From Paraburkholderia phenazinium (GTDB lineage: Bacteria > Pseudomonadota > Gammaproteobacteria > Burkholderiales > Burkholderiaceae), in the NCBI RefSeq assembly GCF_900142845.1, contig NZ_FSRU01000002.1, forward strand, positions 372,001-436,000: DNA of 64,000 nt. The letters are read 5' to 3'. A program made the translations under genes and the position numbers. Shown here piece by piece: positions 9,800-20,256 of the stretch. Under the pieces are notes generated by a model. That model had not been told where the DNA came from and did not search any database. It was given only the letters and a program-made list of their open reading frames with translations. How positions within the stretch are numbered: the first letter of the stretch is position 1; each line of letters opens with the position of its first letter.

Positions 9800-12661
9800 A
9801 TGATGAAGCAATTCCAGTCGAACTCCTATCTGTTCGGCGGCAATGCTCCGTACGTAGAAGAAATGTACGAAGCGTATCTCGATAATCCGGCGTCAGTGCC
9901 CGAGAACTGGCGCAGCTATTTCGACGCGTTGCAGAACGTTCCTGCATCGGATGGCAGCAATGCCAACGACGTGGCCCATGGCCCGATCGTCGAATCGTTT
10001 GCGCAACGGGCCAAGGCCAACGCCTTCATCCCGCGCACCGCAGCCGGCGGCGAAGATCTCGCTACCGCACGCAAGCAGGTCTACGTACAGTCCCTCATCG
10101 GCGCATATCGCTTCCTTGGCACGCAATGGGCCAATCTCGATCCCCTGAAGCGCCGCGAACGTCCCGCCATTCCCGAACTTGAACCCGCGTTCTACGACTT
10201 CACCGAAGCCGACATGGACCAGGAGTTCAGCGCGACCAATCTGTATTTCGGTTTCGAGCGCGCCTCGCTGCGGGAAATCGTCAAGGCGCTGCGCGACACG
10301 TACTGCGGCACGATCGGTGTCGAGTACATGTACCTCAGCGACCCGGAACAGAAGCGCTGGTGGAAAGAGAAGCTCGAGTCGATCCGTTCGACGCCGAATT
10401 TCTCGAACGACAAGAAAAAGCACATCCTGAATCGCCTGACGGCCGCTGAAGGCCTCGAGCGCTTCCTGCACACCAAGTACGTCGGCCAGAAGCGCTTCTC
10501 GCTGGAAGGCGGCGAAAGCTTCATCGCCTCGATGGACGAAGTCGTGCGCCACGGCGGCGCTCGCGGCGTTCAGGAAATCGTCATCGGCATGGCTCACCGT
10601 GGCCGTCTGAACGTGCTGGTCAATACGCTCGGCAAGATGCCGGCTGACCTGTTTGCCGAATTCGAAGGCAAGCACGTGGACGACCTGCCGGCCGGCGACG
10701 TCAAGTACCACAAGGGTTTCTCGTCGGACGTCTCGACCGAAGGCGGCCCGGTTCACCTGTCGCTCGCGTTCAACCCGTCGCACCTTGAAATCGTCAACCC
10801 GGTGGTCGAAGGTTCGGCCAAGGCCCGGATGGACCGTCGCGGCGACGACAGCGGCCTGCAAGTGCTGCCGGTGCAGATCCACGGCGACGCGGCTTTCGCG
10901 GGCCAGGGCGTCGTGATGGAAACGCTGAACCTCGCGCAAACGCGCGGTTACGGCACGCACGGCACGCTGCACATCGTCATCAACAACCAGATCGGCTTCA
11001 CCACGTCGGATCCGCGCGACTCGCGCTCGACGCTGTACTGCTCGGACGTCGTCAAGATGATCGAAGCACCGGTGCTGCACGTGAACGGTGACGATCCTGA
11101 AGCGGTGGTGCTGGCTACGCAGCTCGCCATCGACTTCCGGATGCAGTTCCACAAGGACGTCGTCGTCGACATCGTCTGCTTCCGCAAGCTGGGCCACAAC
11201 GAGCAGGACACGCCGGCGGTCACGCAGCCGCTGATGTACAAGACGATTGCGAAGCACCCGGGCACGCGCGCGCTGTACGCTGAAAAGCTGGTGCAGCAAG
11301 GCGTGATCACGGCCGCGGAAGGCGACGAATTCGTCAAGGCGTACCGCAAGGCGATGGACGAAGGCCACCACACCGTGGACCCGGTTCTGTCGAACTACAA
11401 GAGCAAGTACGCGGTCGACTGGGTGCCGTTCCTGAACCGCAAGTGGACCGACGCTGCGGACACCGCAGTGCCGCTCGCCGAATTGAAGCGCCTTGCCGAG
11501 CGCATCACCACGATCCCGGAAAACTTCAAGGTTCACCCGCTGGTCGAGCGCGTCATCAACGACCGTCGCGCGATGGGCCGTGGCGAAGCGAAGCTCGACT
11601 GGGGCATGGGCGAGCATCTGGCATTCGCGTCGCTGGTCGCGTCCGGCTATGCCGTGCGCCTGACCGGTCAGGACTCGGGCCGCGGCACGTTCACGCACCG
11701 TCACGCGGTGCTGCACGACCAGAACCGCGAACGCTGGAACGACGGCACGTACGTGCCGCTGCAGAACATCTCCGAAGGTCAGGCGAAGTTCACGGTGATC
11801 GACTCGGTGCTGTCGGAAGAAGCCGTTCTGGGCTTCGAATACGGCTACTCGACCGCTGAACCGAACACGTTCGTCGCATGGGAAGCGCAGTTCGGCGACT
11901 TCGTGAACGGCGCGCAAGTCGTGATCGACCAGTTCATCTCGTCGGGCGAAGTGAAGTGGGGCCGCGTCTCGGGTCTCACGATGCTGCTGCCGCACGGCTA
12001 CGAAGGCCAGGGTCCGGAGCACTCGTCGGCGCGTATCGAACGTTTCCTGCAACTGTGCGCAGACCACAACATGCAGGTCGTTCAGCCCACTACGCCGGCG
12101 CAGATTTTCCACCTGCTGCGCCGTCAGATGATCCGCCTGTTCCGCAAGCCGCTGATCGTCGCCACGCCGAAGTCGCTGCTGCGTCACAAGGAAGCCGTGT
12201 CGGACCTGTCCGAACTGGCGAAGGGCGCGTTCCAGCCGATCATCGGTGAAGTGGACGAAGCGGTCGAAGCGAAGAAGGTCAAGCGCGTGGTGGCCTGCTC
12301 GGGCCGCGTGTACTACGACCTCGTCGCACATCGCCGCGAAGCGAAGGCCTACGACGTCGCGATCATCCGTATCGAACAGCTCTATCCGTTCGCGCACAAG
12401 CAGTTCGAAGCGGAAATGAAGAAGTACGACAACGCAACCGAAGTGGTCTGGGTGCAGGACGAGCCGCAGAATCAGGGCCCGTGGTTCTACATCGAGCATC
12501 ACCTGAAGGAAGGCATGAAGGACGGCCAGAAGCTGGCCTACAGCGGCCGTCCGGCGTCGGCTTCGCCTGCGGTCGGCTACTACGCGAAGCATTACGAGCA
12601 GCAGAAGGCGTTGGTCGAAGGGGCATTCGGCCGTCTCAAGAGCGCATCGATCGCTAAATAA
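9800..12661 (+). CDS. odhA: 2-oxoglutarate dehydrogenase E1 component
   Basis: Thiamin-diphosphate enzyme that decarboxylates 2-oxoglutarate in the TCA cycle and passes the succinyl group to E2. The start ATG at 9800 is preferred over a GTG at 9788 because AGAAAGG (9782-9788) is spaced for it; the product is then 953 residues. Family landmarks: the N-terminal [20 protein letters not shown] segment that binds E2, [53 protein letters not shown] and the C-terminal transketolase-like half with [15 protein letters not shown]. The first gene of odhA-odhB-lpdA, with a 113-base gap to odhB. Confidence 0.97.
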   Translation: MMKQFQSNSYLFGGNAPYVEEMYEAYLDNPASVPENWRSYFDALQNVPASDGSNANDVAHGPIVESFAQRAKANAFIPRTAAGGEDLATARKQVYVQSLIGAYRFLGTQWANLDPLKRRERPAIPELEPAFYDFTEADMDQEFSATNLYFGFERASLREIVKALRDTYCGTIGVEYMYLSDPEQKRWWKEKLESIRSTPNFSNDKKKHILNRLTAAEGLERFLHTKYVGQKRFSLEGGESFIASMDEVVRHGGARGVQEIVIGMAHRGRLNVLVNTLGKMPADLFAEFEGKHVDDLPAGDVKYHKGFSSDVSTEGGPVHLSLAFNPSHLEIVNPVVEGSAKARMDRRGDDSGLQVLPVQIHGDAAFAGQGVVMETLNLAQTRGYGTHGTLHIVINNQIGFTTSDPRDSRSTLYCSDVVKMIEAPVLHVNGDDPEAVVLATQLAIDFRMQFHKDVVVDIVCFRKLGHNEQDTPAVTQPLMYKTIAKHPGTRALYAEKLVQQGVITAAEGDEFVKAYRKAMDEGHHTVDPVLSNYKSKYAVDWVPFLNRKWTDAADTAVPLAELKRLAERITTIPENFKVHPLVERVINDRRAMGRGEAKLDWGMGEHLAFASLVASGYAVRLTGQDSGRGTFTHRHAVLHDQNRERWNDGTYVPLQNISEGQAKFTVIDSVLSEEAVLGFEYGYSTAEPNTFVAWEAQFGDFVNGAQVVIDQFISSGEVKWGRVSGLTMLLPHGYEGQGPEHSSARIERFLQLCADHNMQVVQPTTPAQIFHLLRRQMIRLFRKPLIVATPKSLLRHKEAVSDLSELAKGAFQPIIGEVDEAVEAKKVKRVVACSGRVYYDLVAHRREAKAYDVAIIRIEQLYPFAHKQFEAEMKKYDNATEVVWVQDEPQNQGPWFYIEHHLKEGMKDGQKLAYSGRPASASPAVGYYAKHYEQQKALVEGAFGRLKSASIAK

Positions 12662-12774
12662 CCACCAGAACCGAACCGGGAAAGCGCAGGGCGCTTTCCC
12701 GCGCCGCGTCTGAAGGTTCATACACGGTTCGCAGACGGTTCGTAGTCACCAGATACGTATTCAGGAAAATCACA

Positions 12775-14055
12775 ATGGCTATTGTAGAAGTCAAGGTCCC
12801 CCAGCTTTCGGAGTCGGTGTCGGAAGCCACCATGCTGCAGTGGAAGAAGAAGCCCGGCGACGCTGTCGCCGTGGACGAAATCCTCATCGAAATCGAGACC
12901 GACAAGGTCGTGCTGGAAGTGCCGGCCCCCTCGGCTGGCGTGCTCGCGCAAGTGATCGCCAACGACGGCGACACCGTCACCGCTGACCAGGTGATCGCGA
13001 AGATCGACACGGAAGGCACGGCTGGCGCCGCTGCCGTCGAAGCAGAAGTGAAGCCGGCTCCGGTTGCGGCTCCCGCACCGGCAGCAGCGCCTGCTGCTCA
13101 AGCTGCATCCGCAACGGGTGCCAGCACGGCCGCTTCGCCGGCCGCCGCCAAGCTGCTGGCGGAAAAGAACCTGACCTCGGGCGACGTCGCCGGCACGGGC
13201 CGCGACGGCCGCATCACCAAGGGTGACGTGCTGACCGCCGGCGCCGCTCCGGCACCGGCCGCCAAGGCTGCGCCGGCACCGGTCGCTGCGAAGGCCGCCA
13301 AGCCGTCGCTGCCGGACGTGAAGGCGCCGGCTTCCGCCGAAGCCTGGCTGAAGGACCGCCCGGAACAACGCGTGCCGATGTCGCGTCTGCGCGCGCGTAT
13401 CGCCGAGCGTCTGCTCGAGTCGCAGCAAACCAACGCCATCCTCACGACGTTCAACGAAGTGAACATGGCGCCGGTGATGGACCTGCGCAACAAGTACAAG
13501 GACAAGTTCGAGAAGGAACATGGCGTGAAGCTCGGCTTCATGTCGTTCTTCGTCAAGGCGGCGGTTCACGCGCTGAAGAAGTTCCCGCTGGTGAACGCGT
13601 CGATCGACGGTAACGACATCGTCTATCACGGCTACTTCGACATCGGTATCGCGGTCGGTTCGCCGCGTGGCCTGGTGGTGCCGATCCTGCGCAATGCCGA
13701 TCAGCTGAGCCTCGCCGACATCGAAAAGAAGATTGCTGAATTCGGCCAGAAGGCCAAGGACGGCAAGCTGTCGATCGAAGAAATGACGGGTGGCACGTTC
13801 TCGATCTCGAACGGCGGTGTGTTCGGCTCGATGCTGTCGACGCCGATTATCAACCCGCCGCAATCCGCGATTCTGGGCGTGCACGCCACCAAGGAACGCG
13901 CGGTGGTCGAAAACGGCCAGATCGTGATCCGCCCGATGAACTACCTGGCGCTGTCGTACGACCACCGGATCATCGACGGTCGCGAAGCGGTGCTGTCGCT
14001 GGTTGCCATGAAGGACGCGCTGGAAGATCCGGCACGCCTGCTGCTCGACCTGTAA
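12775..14055 (+). CDS. odhB: Dihydrolipoyl succinyltransferase, E2 of 2-oxoglutarate dehydrogenase
   Basis: Transfers the succinyl group from the E1-bound intermediate to CoA. Domains in order: one lipoyl domain (residues 1-77, lipoyl Lys44 in [10 protein letters not shown]), an Ala/Pro linker, a peripheral-subunit-binding domain (about 120-155, [13 protein letters not shown]...[11 protein letters not shown]), a second Ala/Pro linker and the catalytic domain (about 195-426) with the active-site motif [12 protein letters not shown] (His397, Asp401). 426 residues, normal for the succinyl enzyme. It follows odhA and is followed by lpdA, giving the whole complex in order. Confidence 0.97.
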   Translation: MAIVEVKVPQLSESVSEATMLQWKKKPGDAVAVDEILIEIETDKVVLEVPAPSAGVLAQVIANDGDTVTADQVIAKIDTEGTAGAAAVEAEVKPAPVAAPAPAAAPAAQAASATGASTAASPAAAKLLAEKNLTSGDVAGTGRDGRITKGDVLTAGAAPAPAAKAAPAPVAAKAAKPSLPDVKAPASAEAWLKDRPEQRVPMSRLRARIAERLLESQQTNAILTTFNEVNMAPVMDLRNKYKDKFEKEHGVKLGFMSFFVKAAVHALKKFPLVNASIDGNDIVYHGYFDIGIAVGSPRGLVVPILRNADQLSLADIEKKIAEFGQKAKDGKLSIEEMTGGTFSISNGGVFGSMLSTPIINPPQSAILGVHATKERAVVENGQIVIRPMNYLALSYDHRIIDGREAVLSLVAMKDALEDPARLLLDL

Positions 14056-14201
14056 GCGTCGGTACGGCAAAGGCGCCGGCTTGTGATCGCACGAGCCGGC
14101 GCCATATAAAGCAAGCCGCAAGCATCTAGCACTCCGTAGTACTGGAACGACGCGCGCCGCGAAGCGTGGCTGCGCGTTGCTCCGTCATCAAAAGGATTGT
14201 C

Positions 14202-15632
14202 ATGTCCAAAGAATTTGACGTCGTCGTGATCGGTGCCGGTCCCGGCGGCTACATCGCAGCCATCCGCGCTGCGCAGCTCGGCAAGAGCGTGGCCTGTATC
14301 GAGAAGTGGAAGAACCCGGCCGGCGCGCTGAAGCTCGGCGGCACCTGCCTGAACGTGGGTTGCATTCCGTCGAAGGCGCTGCTCGCGTCGTCGGAAGAGT
14401 TCGAAAACGCGTCGCATCACCTGGCCGACCACGGCATCAGCGTGGAAAACGTGTCGGTCGACATTGCGAAGATGCTGGCCCGCAAGGAAGGCATCGTCGA
14501 GAAGATGACGAAGGGTATCGAATTCCTGTTCCGCAAGAACAAGATCACATGGCTGAAGGGCCATGGCAAGTTCACCGGCAAGACGGACGCCGGCGTGCAG
14601 ATCGAGGTGAGCGGCGAAGGCGAAACCGAAGTGGTTACGGCGAAGAACGTGATCATCGCCACGGGTTCGAAGGCGCGTCACCTGCCGAACATCCCGGTCG
14701 ACAACAAGATCGTTGCCGACAACGAAGGCGCGTTGAGCTTCGACTCCGTGCCGAAGAAGCTGGCCGTGATCGGCGCCGGCGTGATCGGTCTGGAACTGGG
14801 CTCGGTGTGGCGTCGTCTCGGTGCTGAAGTCACGGTGCTCGAGGCGCTGCCGGAATTCCTCGGCGCGGCTGACCAGGCGCTGGCGAAGGAAGCGGCCAAG
14901 CAGTTCAAGAAGCAGGGTCTGGATATTCACGTGGGCGTGAAGGTCGGCGAAGTGACGACGACCGACAACAGCGTCACGCTGAACTACACGGACAAGGACG
15001 GCAACGCGCAGAAGCTGGAAGCGGACCGCCTGATCGTGTCGATCGGCCGCGTGCCGAACGCCGACAACCTCGGCCTCGAAGCGATCGGCCTGAAGGCCAA
15101 CGAACGCGGCTTCATCGACGTGGACGACCACTGCGCAACGGCCGTGCCGAACGTGTACGCGATCGGCGACGTGGTGCGTGGCCCGATGCTTGCGCACAAG
15201 GCGGAAGACGAAGGCGTGCTGGTCGCTGAAATCATCGACGGTCAGAAGCCGCATATCGACTACAACTGCATTCCGTGGGTGATCTACACCGAGCCGGAAA
15301 TCGCATGGGTCGGCAAGACGGAACAGGCGCTGAAGGCCGAAGGCCGCGAGATCAAGACGGGCCAGTTCCCGTTCATGGCCAACGGCCGCGCGCTCGGCAT
15401 CAACAAGGCGGATGGTTTCGTCAAGATGATCGCCGACGCGAAGACCGACGAACTGCTCGGCGTGCACATCATCTCGGCGAACGCATCGGACCTGATCGCG
15501 GAAGCCGTGGTGGCGATGGAATTCAAGGCGGCGTCGGAAGACATCGGCCGGATTTGCCATCCGCACCCGTCGTTGTCCGAAGTCATGCGCGAAGCGGCAC
15601 TCGCCGTGGACAAGCGCGCGCTGAACATGTAA
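14202..15632 (+). CDS. lpdA: Dihydrolipoyl dehydrogenase, E3
   Basis: FAD enzyme that reoxidises the dihydrolipoyl group of odhB with NAD+. The start at MSKEFDVVVIGAGPGG has AAAAGG upstream, giving 476 residues; a longer in-frame start at 14166 is less likely. It has the FAD motif GAGPGG (11-16), the redox disulfide in GGTCLNVGCIPSKAL (Cys49, Cys54), the NAD motif GAGVIGLELGSVW and the catalytic base region HPHPSLSE (His453/His455). Located 146 bases after odhB. The FAD loop carries the short insert KNPAGALKL seen in E3 of oxoglutarate complexes. Confidence 0.96.
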   Translation: MSKEFDVVVIGAGPGGYIAAIRAAQLGKSVACIEKWKNPAGALKLGGTCLNVGCIPSKALLASSEEFENASHHLADHGISVENVSVDIAKMLARKEGIVEKMTKGIEFLFRKNKITWLKGHGKFTGKTDAGVQIEVSGEGETEVVTAKNVIIATGSKARHLPNIPVDNKIVADNEGALSFDSVPKKLAVIGAGVIGLELGSVWRRLGAEVTVLEALPEFLGAADQALAKEAAKQFKKQGLDIHVGVKVGEVTTTDNSVTLNYTDKDGNAQKLEADRLIVSIGRVPNADNLGLEAIGLKANERGFIDVDDHCATAVPNVYAIGDVVRGPMLAHKAEDEGVLVAEIIDGQKPHIDYNCIPWVIYTEPEIAWVGKTEQALKAEGREIKTGQFPFMANGRALGINKADGFVKMIADAKTDELLGVHIISANASDLIAEAVVAMEFKAASEDIGRICHPHPSLSEVMREAALAVDKRALNM

Positions 15633-15677
15633 AACGCGCGCACGCCTGACTGATCGCAGCAGCTTAGCTTTACGACG

Positions 15678-15715
15678 AAGGCGGGCGGGTTTCATCCCTC
15701 CCGCCTTCTTTTTTG
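15678..15715 (+). terminator. Intrinsic terminator of the odh operon
   Basis: A GC-rich stem (AAGGCGGG paired with CCCGCCTT, with a slightly imperfect inner part) followed by CTTTTTT. It lies 46 bases after lpdA and just before zapE. Confidence 0.8.
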
Positions 15716-15725
15716 CAGCCAGAAA

Positions 15726-16823
15726 ATGAACGTCACCGAATACTACGAAAAAGAACTGCAGACGCGGGGTTATCAATCGGACCCGGCGCAGCGCGCGGCC
15801 GTGGACCGTCTGCAGCGGTGCTACGAAGAGTGGAGCGAATACAAATCGCGCCGCTCGAACGCGTTCAAGAAACTCTTGATCCATCCGGACCTGCCGCGCG
15901 GCGTCTACATGTGGGGCGGGGTCGGGCGCGGCAAGAGCTTCCTGATGGACAGCTTCTTTACGGTGGTGCCGCTGTATCGCAAGACGCGTCTGCATTTTCA
16001 CGAGTTCATGCGTGAAGTGCATCGCGAACTCGAAGAGCTGAAAGGCACGGCCGATCCGCTCGACGAACTCGCACGGCGCATTGCCAGGCGTTACCGGCTA
16101 ATCTGTTTCGACGAATTCCACGTCTCCGACATCGCCGACGCGATGATCCTGTACCGCCTGCTCGACAAGCTGTTCGAGAACGGCGTGCAGTTCGTGATGA
16201 CGTCCAACTACGATCCGGATCTGCTGTATCCGGACGGCCTGCACCGCGACCGCATGCTGCCGGCAATCGAACTGATCAAGAGCAAGCTCGACGTGGTCAA
16301 CGTGGATGCGGGCATCGACTACCGGCAGCGCACGCTGGCCCAGGTCGAGGTGTATCACACGCCGCTTGGCGCGGCCTCGGACAAGGCCCTGCGCGACGCT
16401 TTCGCGCGCCTCGCCGCGGTGCCCGACGAAAGCCCGATCCTGCACATCGAGAAGCGCGAGCTCAAAGCGCTGCGCAAGGCGGACGGCGTGGTCTGGTTCG
16501 ACTTCGCCACGCTGTGCGGCGGCCCGCGCTCGCAGAACGACTACCTGGAACTGGCGAGCCGCTTTCACGCGGTGGTGCTGTCGGGCGTGCCGCAGATGAG
16601 CGCGCGGATGGCCTCGGAAGCGCGGCGCTTTACGTGGCTGATCGACGTGTTCTACGACCATAAGGTCAAGCTGCTGATGTCCGCCGCCGTGCCGCCCGAG
16701 CAGTTGTATACCGACGGCCCGATGGCCAACGAGTTCACCCGGACGGTGTCGCGCATTGTCGAGATGCAATCGAAGGAGTATCTCGACGCGCCGCGCCGGA
16801 TCGTCGATACGTCGCTGACCTGA
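15726..16823 (+). CDS. zapE: Cell-division-associated ATPase ZapE (AFG1 family)
   Basis: AAA+-like ATPase that modulates Z-ring stability; the bacterial homologue of yeast Afg1. 365 residues, normal length. Walker A is GGVGRGKS (64-71), Walker B is RLICFDEFHVSDIADAM, and the sensor region is VQFVMTSNYDPDLLYPDGL. The C-terminus has YDHKVKLLMSAAVPPEQLY, also typical. The start ATG at 15726 follows directly after the odh terminator, so it must use a promoter overlapping that terminator or depend on readthrough. In many betaproteobacteria zapE sits directly after lpdA, as here. Confidence 0.94.
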   Translation: MNVTEYYEKELQTRGYQSDPAQRAAVDRLQRCYEEWSEYKSRRSNAFKKLLIHPDLPRGVYMWGGVGRGKSFLMDSFFTVVPLYRKTRLHFHEFMREVHRELEELKGTADPLDELARRIARRYRLICFDEFHVSDIADAMILYRLLDKLFENGVQFVMTSNYDPDLLYPDGLHRDRMLPAIELIKSKLDVVNVDAGIDYRQRTLAQVEVYHTPLGAASDKALRDAFARLAAVPDESPILHIEKRELKALRKADGVVWFDFATLCGGPRSQNDYLELASRFHAVVLSGVPQMSARMASEARRFTWLIDVFYDHKVKLLMSAAVPPEQLYTDGPMANEFTRTVSRIVEMQSKEYLDAPRRIVDTSLT

Positions 16824-17042
16824 GCGTTAGCGCAGAGGGGCGCGAGGGGCGCTCAAGCGCTTCTCGCGACACCGGCTGATCCCGCGGTTCACCCGGAACC
16901 GCGTTCTTTTGCGATAGATCAGGGTCTGCGGGCCAATGCCGGGCGGTCGCGGGCGCATTTTCAAGATTCAGATTGATCTTATATTCGGTCCGGGGGCAAG
17001 CCGATATCTTCTTAGTCATACATTTTGACGAAGGAGAAGTCC

Positions 17043-17498
17043 ATGACCCCGTACCGCGATATCAATGACGAAGAATGGCAGCGCATTGCACCGCTGCTCC
17101 CCGAACTGCGTCCGCGTTCCGAATTGCGTGGCCGGCCGCTCGCCAACACACGCTCCGTGCTCAACGGCGTGCTGTGGGTGATGTACAGCGGCGCCACCTG
17201 GTCCGCCATGCCGCGCAAATACCCGTCGTATCAAACCTGTCATCGGCGCTTCAAGGCGTGGCATGAGTCGGGCGTGCTCAAGCGCGTGATGGATCAACTC
17301 TTCGGCGAAGCGGGCACAGAACTGTGCGGCATGATGGAAGCGCGCATGCGTATCCACGTCAGCCCGGAAGAGAGGGCCGCGCGCACCGCTGCGGAGCCCG
17401 TCGCGCCGACGAGGCCGCCGGTCTTTGGCCCGGGGTCTTCACCGTCGGCGCTGCCCTCGGTATTCAGCCTCGCGGGATCCTTCAAGCACGCTGCATGA
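17043..17498 (+). CDS. Stand-alone DUF4096 protein (IS5/IS402-type transposase N-terminal domain)
   Basis: 151 residues. Residues 1-80 match the DUF4096 helix-turn-helix domain found at the front of IS5-group transposases (DEEWQRIAPLLPE, NGVLWVMYSGATWSAMPRKY, YQTCHRRFKAWHESGV). The DDE catalytic part is absent and is replaced by about 70 residues of Pro/Ala-rich sequence. The start is the ATG at 17043, with GAAGGAGA upstream. No terminal inverted repeats or target duplication are visible around it, and it has its own ribosome site and terminator. It may be a remnant of an OrfA or a domesticated DNA-binding protein. Confidence 0.7.
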   Translation: MTPYRDINDEEWQRIAPLLPELRPRSELRGRPLANTRSVLNGVLWVMYSGATWSAMPRKYPSYQTCHRRFKAWHESGVLKRVMDQLFGEAGTELCGMMEARMRIHVSPEERAARTAAEPVAPTRPPVFGPGSSPSALPSVFSLAGSFKHAA

Positions 17499-17528
17499 CG
17501 AGTCCAATGAATGGATCCCACCCAGGCA

Positions 17529-17569
17529 TAAAAAACCGGCCGCACGAGAAAATCGTCGGCCGGTTTTTC
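17529..17569. terminator. Intrinsic terminator, bidirectional
   Basis: AAAAACCGGCCG pairs with CGGCCGGTTTTT; ACGA/TCGT extends the stem inward. Located between the converging DUF4096 and DUF2147 genes. A second GC-rich hairpin (GCCTGCGGCG with CGCCGCAGGC) follows at 17575-17604. Confidence 0.9.
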
Positions 17570-17649
17570 TATCTGCCTGCGGCGCCGCGCGATGCGCCGC
17601 AGGCAGGTGCAGTGACCCGCGCGGTGATCCACGCACAGGCCTTTAAAAC

Positions 17650-18135
17650 TTATTGCTGGCGAATCCAGGTCTGCGAACGGCCCAGCAGCGAAACGCCGAT
17701 ATACCCCCGCACCACCAGTTTCTGACCGCCGTCTTCCAGGTGCATCTTGCACTTGTAGATCTTGCCGTTTTCCGGGTCGAGAATCTGTCCATCGTCCCAG
17801 CCGTCGTCCACCTTTTTCATGTCGTTGATGATCGTCATGCCGAGGATCAACTGATCTTTGCGCGCATCCGTGCACGCCGTGCAGCGGCGCTCGGGCTGGT
17901 CGTTCGGGCCGAGGCCTTTGATCACCTTGCCGTCCAGCGCGCCGCTGCTGTCCTGGGTGATCTGCACGAGCGCCTTGGGCTGGCCCGTGTGATCGTCGAT
18001 GGTTTGCCACGTGCCGACCGGGCTATCGGCCTGCGCCATCGCGGTGACGGCACTGGCGAGCAGCACGCCGGCGAGCGCGGCCTGTCTGGCGGTGCGCATC
18101 ATCATGGCGCGGGTGCGTTGGGTGAATGGTGTCAT
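17650..18135 (-). CDS. DUF2147 exported protein
   Basis: 161 residues. A long N-terminal signal peptide (cleavage expected after the AMAQA region, near residue 36) shows export to the periplasm. The mature part is a DUF2147 domain: SPVGTWQTIDDHTGQPKALV, then the two-cysteine loop ERRCTACTDARKDQLILG, GKIYKCKM and the closing VRGYIGVSLLGRSQTW. The exact role of DUF2147 is unknown to me; it is a small beta-barrel-like domain near lipocalins. The start at 18135 has AAGGAGGA 7 bases upstream. It is downstream of the TpsB-like gene in the same direction with a 218-base gap. Confidence 0.85.
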   Translation of the reverse strand: MTPFTQRTRAMMMRTARQAALAGVLLASAVTAMAQADSPVGTWQTIDDHTGQPKALVQITQDSSGALDGKVIKGLGPNDQPERRCTACTDARKDQLILGMTIINDMKKVDDGWDDGQILDPENGKIYKCKMHLEDGGQKLVVRGYIGVSLLGRSQTWIRQQ

Positions 18136-18353
18136 TGTCTTCCTCCTTGAGAAAAGTCGGCGCGATCATGGTCGCGCGGCGTTATTGGCATGTCGGGCGA
18201 CGCGGGGTCTCCTCATGCCGGGGTGTTGCCGGGTTGGTCAGCGCAGAATACGTGAAAGTGCCCGGTCCGTTTGATAGTGGACCCTCTAGTCAAACCGGCG
18301 GCGCGTGCCTGGTACGCCCAGGCGCAACGCGCCGCACGAACCTCACACGCCGT

Positions 18354-20054
18354 TCAATTCAGCTGATACGAGAAAGTGGCGTTGATCCGCGGGCTGCGCG
18401 AGGCACTTTCAACCGGCGCATCGCCGACCGCCTTGCCCACCGACAGATCGAGCGTGTAGTACTTCGAATCGGAAATGCGGAAACCGAACGAGATCGAAGA
18501 AAGCTTCGACGGCGACGGCGTGCCCGCGTGCAGATAGACGCGCGCCATGTCGAACGACACATACGGCGTGACGCTTTGCAGATAGGTGTAGCCCGGCGTG
18601 AAGCCGCGATTGATTTCGACCGATGCTCCCCAGCCCGAATCCCCCGACGCCTCACCCGGTTCATAGCCCTGCGCAAAATGCTGCGCGCCGAACGAGATCT
18701 GCTCCGAGGTCGGCAGCGAATCCGGGCTGTACTGGCCCGTCATGGCGATGGCGGTGCCGATCTTGAGCGGCCACTCGTTGGTCTGCGAGAAGCTCGCGCC
18801 GGTGCGCGTGAAGTTGAGCGAGACGGGATTGGTTTCCACCACGCCAGGGATGTTCGAATCGCCGGACTTCGACGCGCCCAGAATGTTGAAGGCCTGCGCG
18901 ACGTTGACGCTCGCCTTGCGCACCTGGCCCGTCTGCACGCTGGTGTAGTCGGCCTGCAACTGCAGCACGCGGACTTGCGAGCGCAGCCCGATCTGCGCGC
19001 CGTTGATCGTGTTGTGATAGTCGTCTTCGTCGTGCGAGGCGTAGGCCGACACGGTGCCGAGCACGCTCTGGCTGTTGCTCAGGAGCAGAGGATACGACAG
19101 CGAGCCGCCGAGCTTGTCGTTGATCACGGTGCGCTCCACGTAGGAGGGCAGGCCGGGGTTGTCCACCGGATTGCCGCGATAGTGCGACGCATCGATCTTC
19201 GCCACCAGGCCGTCGCTGCCGATCGGCAGCGCGCCGTGGGCGGCGAGGTAAGTAACGTTGTCGCGGCCTTTGGGCAGCAGCGCCGAGATGCTCAGTTGCT
19301 CGCCCAGCGACGTGAGGCCGTTCTCGGTCGCGGTCAGCAGCCCCTGCACGCCGGGCTGGTTGAAGTTGACCCCGGTGCTGACGTTGACGGCCTTGTGCTC
19401 GACCTTGAGTTCGAGCGTGGTGGCGCCGTCGGTGTTCTGCGGCGGCGGCACGTTGGCGGCGACCTTGATGCCCGGCAGAATGCCCAGCACGTTGATGTAG
19501 CGCTCAAAGGTGGCGCGGCGCAGCGGCCGGTCGTCGCGGATGTGTTCGGCGATCGCGCGAATCTTCTCTTCTTCCTTGCCCGGATTGCCGGTGACCTTGA
19601 CCTCGGACACATAGCCTTCGACGATCGTCACGCGCACCACGCCGTTCTCGAAGGTCTGCGCCGGCACGAACGCAAACGACAGCGCATAGCCGCGCGCCTG
19701 GTACAGCTTGGTGACGCCGTCGGCCACCTGGATCAGGTCGGCGATGGTGATGTCCTTGCCGACGAGCGGGGTGAAGCGTTGCGCGACGTCGTCGAACGGA
19801 ATCGATTTCACGCCCTCGACCTGAAACTTGGTGGGCGTCACGTGGGTCGCGAGCAGGGCCTGCAATTGCGGCGCCTGCGGCTGGACCTGCAGCGTGACGT
19901 TGGGCCCTTTGTCGGGCGCGTTGACTTGCGGGATCGAATCGAGCGGATTGCCCCCCACGGGATTGCCGCCGACCGCCGGACGCGATTGCGCCTGCACTGC
20001 GCCCGCGGCCATCGCCGCGAGCAGAAGTGTCCATCTGCCGTACCCGAGTTTCAT
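18354..20054 (-). CDS. FhaC/ShlB-like outer membrane transporter (two-partner secretion TpsB family), atypical
   Basis: 566 residues. Signal peptide (1-22, ending VQAQS), Pro/Gly-rich linker, a POTRA domain (about 73-150, FQVEGVKSIPFDDV...VVRVTIVEGYVSEVKV), a second POTRA-like segment (about 151-220), then a membrane beta-barrel. In TpsB proteins these move a TpsA partner across the outer membrane. Two features are unusual. The loop 6 motif, normally (V/I)RG(F/Y), reads FAQGY at 460-464 followed by the expected GDSGW. The last residue is Asn instead of the usual aromatic. The start has GAGGG upstream. No TpsA with a filamentous-haemagglutinin TPS domain is nearby; the two upstream genes encode repeat-rich lipoproteins. 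Membership of the Omp85/TpsB superfamily is secure, substrate unknown. Confidence 0.85.
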   Translation of the reverse strand: MKLGYGRWTLLLAAMAAGAVQAQSRPAVGGNPVGGNPLDSIPQVNAPDKGPNVTLQVQPQAPQLQALLATHVTPTKFQVEGVKSIPFDDVAQRFTPLVGKDITIADLIQVADGVTKLYQARGYALSFAFVPAQTFENGVVRVTIVEGYVSEVKVTGNPGKEEEKIRAIAEHIRDDRPLRRATFERYINVLGILPGIKVAANVPPPQNTDGATTLELKVEHKAVNVSTGVNFNQPGVQGLLTATENGLTSLGEQLSISALLPKGRDNVTYLAAHGALPIGSDGLVAKIDASHYRGNPVDNPGLPSYVERTVINDKLGGSLSYPLLLSNSQSVLGTVSAYASHDEDDYHNTINGAQIGLRSQVRVLQLQADYTSVQTGQVRKASVNVAQAFNILGASKSGDSNIPGVVETNPVSLNFTRTGASFSQTNEWPLKIGTAIAMTGQYSPDSLPTSEQISFGAQHFAQGYEPGEASGDSGWGASVEINRGFTPGYTYLQSVTPYVSFDMARVYLHAGTPSPSKLSSISFGFRISDSKYYTLDLSVGKAVGDAPVESASRSPRINATFSYQLN

Positions 20055-20163
20055 CGGTATTCCCTCGTATGCCGTTCTTATCGTGCGGACGCGTCGCCCG
20101 GCCAGGCTGATCGTGAACGCTTGTGTGTGGCTTCGCGCATACTGCCATGCCTGCGCGTGTTAT

Positions 20164-20196
20164 GCCACGTGCTCCGTGCGTTGCGGAGCACGTGGC
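20164..20196. other. Perfect 13-bp stem-loop between lipoprotein gene and tpsB
   Basis: GCCACGTGCTCCG (20164-20176) pairs perfectly with CGGAGCACGTGGC across a 7-base loop. No T run follows on either strand. It sits in the 202-base gap of a same-direction gene pair and could be an mRNA stabiliser, attenuator or regulatory site. Confidence 0.6.
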
Positions 20197-20256
20197 TCAT
20201 GCGAACTGCCTGTGCGAACTGAGATCTCTCACGGCTTGCTCACCCAGTGATGCGGA

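Noticed and set aside
17000..17610. Complete insertion sequence around the DUF4096 gene
   Set aside because: No terminal inverted repeats, target duplication or DDE domain could be found.
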